Source: Methylophilaceae bacterium
GTDB lineage: Bacteria; Pseudomonadota; Gammaproteobacteria; Burkholderiales; Methylophilaceae
Assembly (NCBI GenBank): GCA_017880825.1
Contig: JADGRN010000017.1
Coordinates: 1-15,293, forward strand
DNA length: 15,293 nt
Direction of reading: 5' to 3'
In this document: one piece after another, positions 14,107 to 15,293 of the stretch
How the letters are laid out: each line of letters opens with the position of its first letter
Numbering within the stretch: position 1 is the stretch's first letter
Translations under genes and position numbers: made by a program
The notes under the pieces: model-generated
The model's database searches: none
What the model was told of the DNA's origin: nothing
The model's input: only the letters and a program-made list of their open reading frames with translations

Positions 14107-14706
14107 ATGATGACCCTATACTCAGGCACGACCGATCCTTACAGTCACCGCTGCCGCATTGTCCTGTTTGAAAAAGGCATGGACTTTCAGGTCATTGATG
14201 TCGACCTCGCCAACAAGCCAGAAGATCTAGCCATCATCAACCCGTATAATCAAGTACCGGTGCTGGTGGAGCGCGATTTGGTATTGCAGCAAGCCAACAT
14301 CATCAACGAATATATTGATGAGCGTTTCCCGCATCCGCAGTTGATGCCGGCCGATCCTGTGATGCGTGCCCGTGCGCGACTGTTCTTGCACAATTTTGAA
14401 GAGCAATTGTTTGATCATATTGCGGATATTGAATCCGGCAATGCTAAAACAGCCGACAAGGCACGCAGCATCGTGCGCGATAACCTGACACAGCTCGTGC
14501 CATTGTTCAGCAAACAGCAATATATCCTGGGTGACGAATTTTCCATGCTGGATGTGGCCATCGCGCCCTTGCTGTGGAGGCTCGGACATTATGGGATAGA
14601 ACTGCCCAAGCAGGCTGCGCCCTTGCTCAAGTATGCCGAACGCATTTTTTCGCGCCCGGCTTATATCGATGCCATGACGCCTTCAGAAAAGGCCATGCGC
14701 AAGTAA
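14107..14706 (+). CDS. sspA: Stringent starvation protein A (GST fold)
   Basis: RNA-polymerase-associated protein with a glutathione-S-transferase fold but, in the family, no transferase activity. In enterobacteria it helps transcription under starvation and acid stress and lowers H-NS. It has 199 residues: a thioredoxin-like N-terminal domain (about 1-78, with NQVPVL at 48-53) and a helical C-terminal domain. The surface patch F74-P-H-P77 matches the Pro-His-Pro that E. coli SspA uses to contact RNA polymerase. The ATG at 14107 is preceded by AGGA at 14093-14096; a second ATG follows directly. It sits only 22 bp beyond the petC terminator and has no clear promoter, so readthrough from petABC is possible. 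sspB follows. Confidence 0.94.
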   Translation: MMTLYSGTTDPYSHRCRIVLFEKGMDFQVIDVDLANKPEDLAIINPYNQVPVLVERDLVLQQANIINEYIDERFPHPQLMPADPVMRARARLFLHNFEEQLFDHIADIESGNAKTADKARSIVRDNLTQLVPLFSKQQYILGDEFSMLDVAIAPLLWRLGHYGIELPKQAAPLLKYAERIFSRPAYIDAMTPSEKAMRK

Positions 14707-14733
14707 TCGGTCGCAAACTAAGTCGGCAAAACA

Positions 14734-15168
14734 ATGAGCGAATTCACCTCCACCAAGCCCTATATGATTCGTGCCATGCATGAATGGTGCGTAGATAACG
14801 GCTTGACGCCACATCTGCTGGTAGCGGTAGATGCGCAGACCAGAGTGCCGATGGCCTATGTCAAGGATGGCGAGATTATGCTTAATCTTAACTATTCTGC
14901 GACTAAAGATTTGTTAATCGGCAATGAAGCGATTACTTTTTCAGCGCGGTTCGGCGGTAAGGCCAGCGATTTGTATGTTCCGTTGCATGCAGTCCGTGGT
15001 ATATTCGCCCGCGAAAATGGACAGGGCATGTTTTTCCAGCCCGAAACCGAAGAGACTAACCACGAGGCTGGCAAGGCAAAAATTGCAGCCAACGTGACGG
15101 AATCGCCGGACCAGCCGCCTGACAAGCCAGAGGCTGCTAAAAAGCCATCGTTGAAATTAGTCAAGTAG
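14734..15168 (+). CDS. sspB: ClpXP protease specificity-enhancing factor SspB
   Basis: Adaptor that delivers ssrA-tagged proteins to ClpXP. It has 144 residues: a folded dimeric substrate-binding domain (about 5-105, beginning TKPYMIRAMHEWCVDNGLTP), a flexible Pro/Glu/Lys-rich linker, and a final SLKLVK that matches the ClpX-binding (XB) motif ending such as LRVVK in E. coli. Retention of this motif argues for a working adaptor. It is 27 bp downstream of sspA in the usual sspA-sspB order, with no strong Shine-Dalgarno sequence in between. Confidence 0.95.
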   Translation: MSEFTSTKPYMIRAMHEWCVDNGLTPHLLVAVDAQTRVPMAYVKDGEIMLNLNYSATKDLLIGNEAITFSARFGGKASDLYVPLHAVRGIFARENGQGMFFQPETEETNHEAGKAKIAANVTESPDQPPDKPEAAKKPSLKLVK

Positions 15169-15178
15169 GGCAAGTATT

Positions 15179-15197
15179 AAGGGTAAAAGCCCTTTTT
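15179..15197 (+). terminator. Weak intrinsic terminator after sspB
   Basis: AAGGG (15179-15183) pairs with CCCTT (15190-15194) around a 6-nt loop, running into T to 15197. An alternative pairing uses AGGGC (15167-15171) with GCCCT (15189-15193). The stem is short, so termination may be partial. Confidence 0.5.
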
Positions 15198-15202
15198 ATA
15201 TT
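15197..15202 (+). promoter_or_regulatory. Candidate -10 element for tRNA-Thr
   Basis: TATATT (5 of 6 to TATAAT) ends 15 bp before the tRNA, so transcription would start just ahead of its 5' end. I see no good -35 at the standard spacing. The element overlaps the last T of the sspB terminator. Confidence 0.3.
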
Positions 15203-15217
15203 TGGAATCATTCCTCA

Positions 15218-15293
15218 GCCGGATTAGCTCAGTTGGTAGAGCAGCTGATTTGTAATCAGAAGGTCGTTGGTTCGATTCCGACATCCGGCACCA
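15218..15293 (+). tRNA. tRNA-Thr (anticodon UGU)
   Basis: The full cloverleaf can be folded by eye in 76 nt with an encoded CCA end. The acceptor stem GCCGGAT/ATCCGGC has 7 perfect pairs, the D stem is GCTC/GAGC, and the T stem is GTTGG/CCGAC with one G-U pair and the loop TTCGATT. The anticodon loop TTTGTAA places TGT at 15251-15253, reading ACA and related Thr codons. The outermost anticodon-stem pair (27-43) is a G-A mismatch. The gene ends exactly at the window edge; further tRNA or translation genes may follow. Confidence 0.96.

Noticed and set aside
1..15293. CRISPR array, insertion sequence, prophage, toxin-antitoxin or other defence genes
   Set aside because: No regularly spaced repeats, transposase motifs, integrase next to the tRNA, or paired small genes were found; every gene fits a housekeeping family.

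Overview
The window is a chromosomal segment of a betaproteobacterium, most likely a methylotroph of the Methylophilaceae type (Methylophilus / Methylobacillus / Methylotenera relatives). Three things suggest this. The his-hinT-tatABC-protease-nif3-petABC-sspAB order is the one I know from betaproteobacteria. HisG is the short form. A 3-hexulose-6-phosphate synthase gene (hps), the first enzyme of the ribulose monophosphate (RuMP) route of formaldehyde fixation, sits inside the his cluster. The genus is inferred from gene content only.

Region 1 (1-7728) is the histidine pathway: hisG (cut by the left edge), hisD, hisC, then hps as an inserted unit, then hisB, hisH, hisA, hisF, hisI and hisE. 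All are on the plus strand and mostly tightly packed. Together they run from PRPP + ATP to histidine, except histidinol-phosphate phosphatase and HisZ, the regulatory partner needed by short HisG; neither is in the window. The hps gene has its own upstream region with promoter-like sequence, a clear ribosome binding site and a strong intrinsic terminator. The his genes after it therefore probably need their own promoter or readthrough.

Region 2 (7733-9391) continues on the plus strand with hinT (HIT-family nucleotide hydrolase) and tatA, tatB, tatC (twin-arginine protein export). Region 3 (9404-11323) holds a minus-strand, membrane-anchored, single-PDZ trypsin-like protease of the DegS/DegQ type. 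It ends 12 bp from tatC (convergent) and starts 21 bp from a divergent nif3-family gene.

Region 4 (11416-14029) is petABC, the complete cytochrome bc1 complex: Rieske protein with a twin-arginine signal, cytochrome b and cytochrome c1. A strong terminator closes it. Region 5 (14107-15293) is sspA and sspB (stringent starvation protein A and the ClpXP adaptor), a weak terminator, and a tRNA-Thr(UGU) that ends exactly at the right edge.

Nearly all of this is conserved housekeeping. I see no phage, insertion sequence, CRISPR array, defence system or unknown multi-gene system. The points most worth a second look are the hps cassette and its amphipathic C-terminal tail, the overlapping divergent control region of the protease and nif3 genes, a perfect hairpin at the tatB/tatC junction, and two sequence features of cytochrome b (a PVWY Qo motif and a 14-residue heme-histidine spacing).
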